DNA of 64,000 nt from Amyloporia xantha. Taxonomy: Eukaryota > Basidiomycota > Agaricomycetes > Polyporales > Adustoporiaceae. Position numbers and translations under genes: made by a program. Below, piece after piece: positions 63,454-64,000 of the stretch. Numbering within the stretch: position 1 is the first letter of the stretch; each line of letters starts with the position of its first letter. The notes under the pieces are model-generated. The model saw nothing but the letters and a program-made list of their open reading frames with translations, was not told the DNA's origin and did not search any database. The stretch spans positions 3,906,001 through 3,970,000 of the forward strand of contig JAYKKR010000001.1 in assembly GCA_036971615.1 (NCBI GenBank), read 5' to 3'.

Positions 63454-63809
63454 TCCTTAACAGCTACGCTGATAAGGAGTGTCTCTCCTCTGATACAGCC
63501 TGACTTGTCGCTGCGATGGAAGGCAACTTTGACTTCGTGAAGACAAAGTCAAAGATCCAAGGTCTGGAGATGTGTTTGCTTCAGCAGCAGGCTCTGCTAG
63601 CCAACAGCCATGCTTGGATGTGGCTGGACAAGGACTGTATGGAATACTGTCGCTATGTGATGGACTTGGTGTTGAATGCGCAGGTCAGAAGTTCCACCAC
63701 TTGGCTTGACTTGCTTTGCATGGATATCCATGATGCTGTTGTGACTCGTTCTTCTGACGACAACTACTGGGTTTCTCTCTCTCCATCCACTTACTTGCCT
63801 CATCTGCCT
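63445..63809 (+). pseudogene. Gene X, third partial copy
   Basis: Identical by eye to the right arm from 42469, including the TGA between the two frames, and followed by family A at the same position. It starts abruptly at the Helitron boundary. Confidence 0.7.
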
Positions 63810-64000
63810 ACTTGGTGGGAGCGGGCCAATAAATGGCAGGACGATTCCTGAGGATTTTGAAGTGCTGTCTTCCATTATAGCCCCACAAGGTTTAGTAATG
63901 TAAGATTTTCATTACAATTGGATGACTTGCCTCTGATTACTCTTCAGATATTGACTCTACAAACTTATAGAGACAATCTGATGGCTTGGAAAACTATTAA
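63810..64000 (+). mobile_element. Family A element, copy 6, running off the window
   Basis: First 191 bp of family A, matching copy 3 rather than copies 4 and 5 where they differ (no CCCAGTAAGTG insert near the end). It therefore belongs to a third copy of the right-arm segment. Confidence 0.88.

Overview
The window looks like a transposon graveyard from a basidiomycete fungus, probably an agaricomycete. The evidence is the set of elements: chromodomain Ty3/gypsy elements, fused-polyprotein Ty1/copia elements, and a Helitron whose Rep-helicase carries a C-terminal cysteine-protease-like domain. I cannot name the species. I see no intact host gene, no rRNA or tRNA gene and no CRISPR array.

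Layout. 1-9119: gypsy element 1 (gag, protease, RT, RNase H, integrase, chromodomain), then a 2.3 kb palindrome (5554-7872) and an extra ORF. 9120-11935: non-coding. 11936-15943: copia element 1 with a recognisable LTR and half-tRNA primer site, cut off at the start of RT. 15944-18136: copy 1 of a non-autonomous repeat here called family A. 18137-21974: copia element 2 (minus strand), truncated in RT by family A, with its LTR at 21258-21974.

21385-33090 and 34720-46423 are the two arms of a giant inverted repeat (about 11.7 kb each, nearly identical). From outside in, each arm holds part of the copia-2 LTR, fragments of an unrecognised gene (gene X) interrupted by family A, a gypsy element 2 (LTR, a third ORF with a zinc knuckle, two small membrane proteins, chromodomain, integrase, RNase H, RT split by a solo copia LTR, protease, gag C-terminus), and two tandem arrays. 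A unique AT-rich loop of about 1 kb sits at the centre.

46424-49110: GC-rich minisatellite DNA in an imperfect inverted arrangement. 49425-50597: 5' LTR and leader/gag start of gypsy 2, in the opposite orientation to the right arm; its 5-bp flank matches the 3' flank in the arm, so the two pieces look like halves of one insertion into gene X. 50810-51749: family A copy 4. 51750-63444: a Helitron on the minus strand, split by family A copy 5. 63445-64000: a third copy of gene X plus family A, starting at a sharp breakpoint.

The most interesting items are family A, which inserts between T and A with no target duplication (precise excision on paper restores two unrelated reading frames); the membrane and zinc-knuckle ORFs placed after pol in gypsy 2; and the giant inverted repeat. 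Most premature stops fit C-to-T changes at CGA or CAA codons, as expected from RIP-like or methylation-linked decay. Several frameshifts are one-base homopolymer differences between the two arms, so some may be sequencing errors. Arm comparisons were made by eye.
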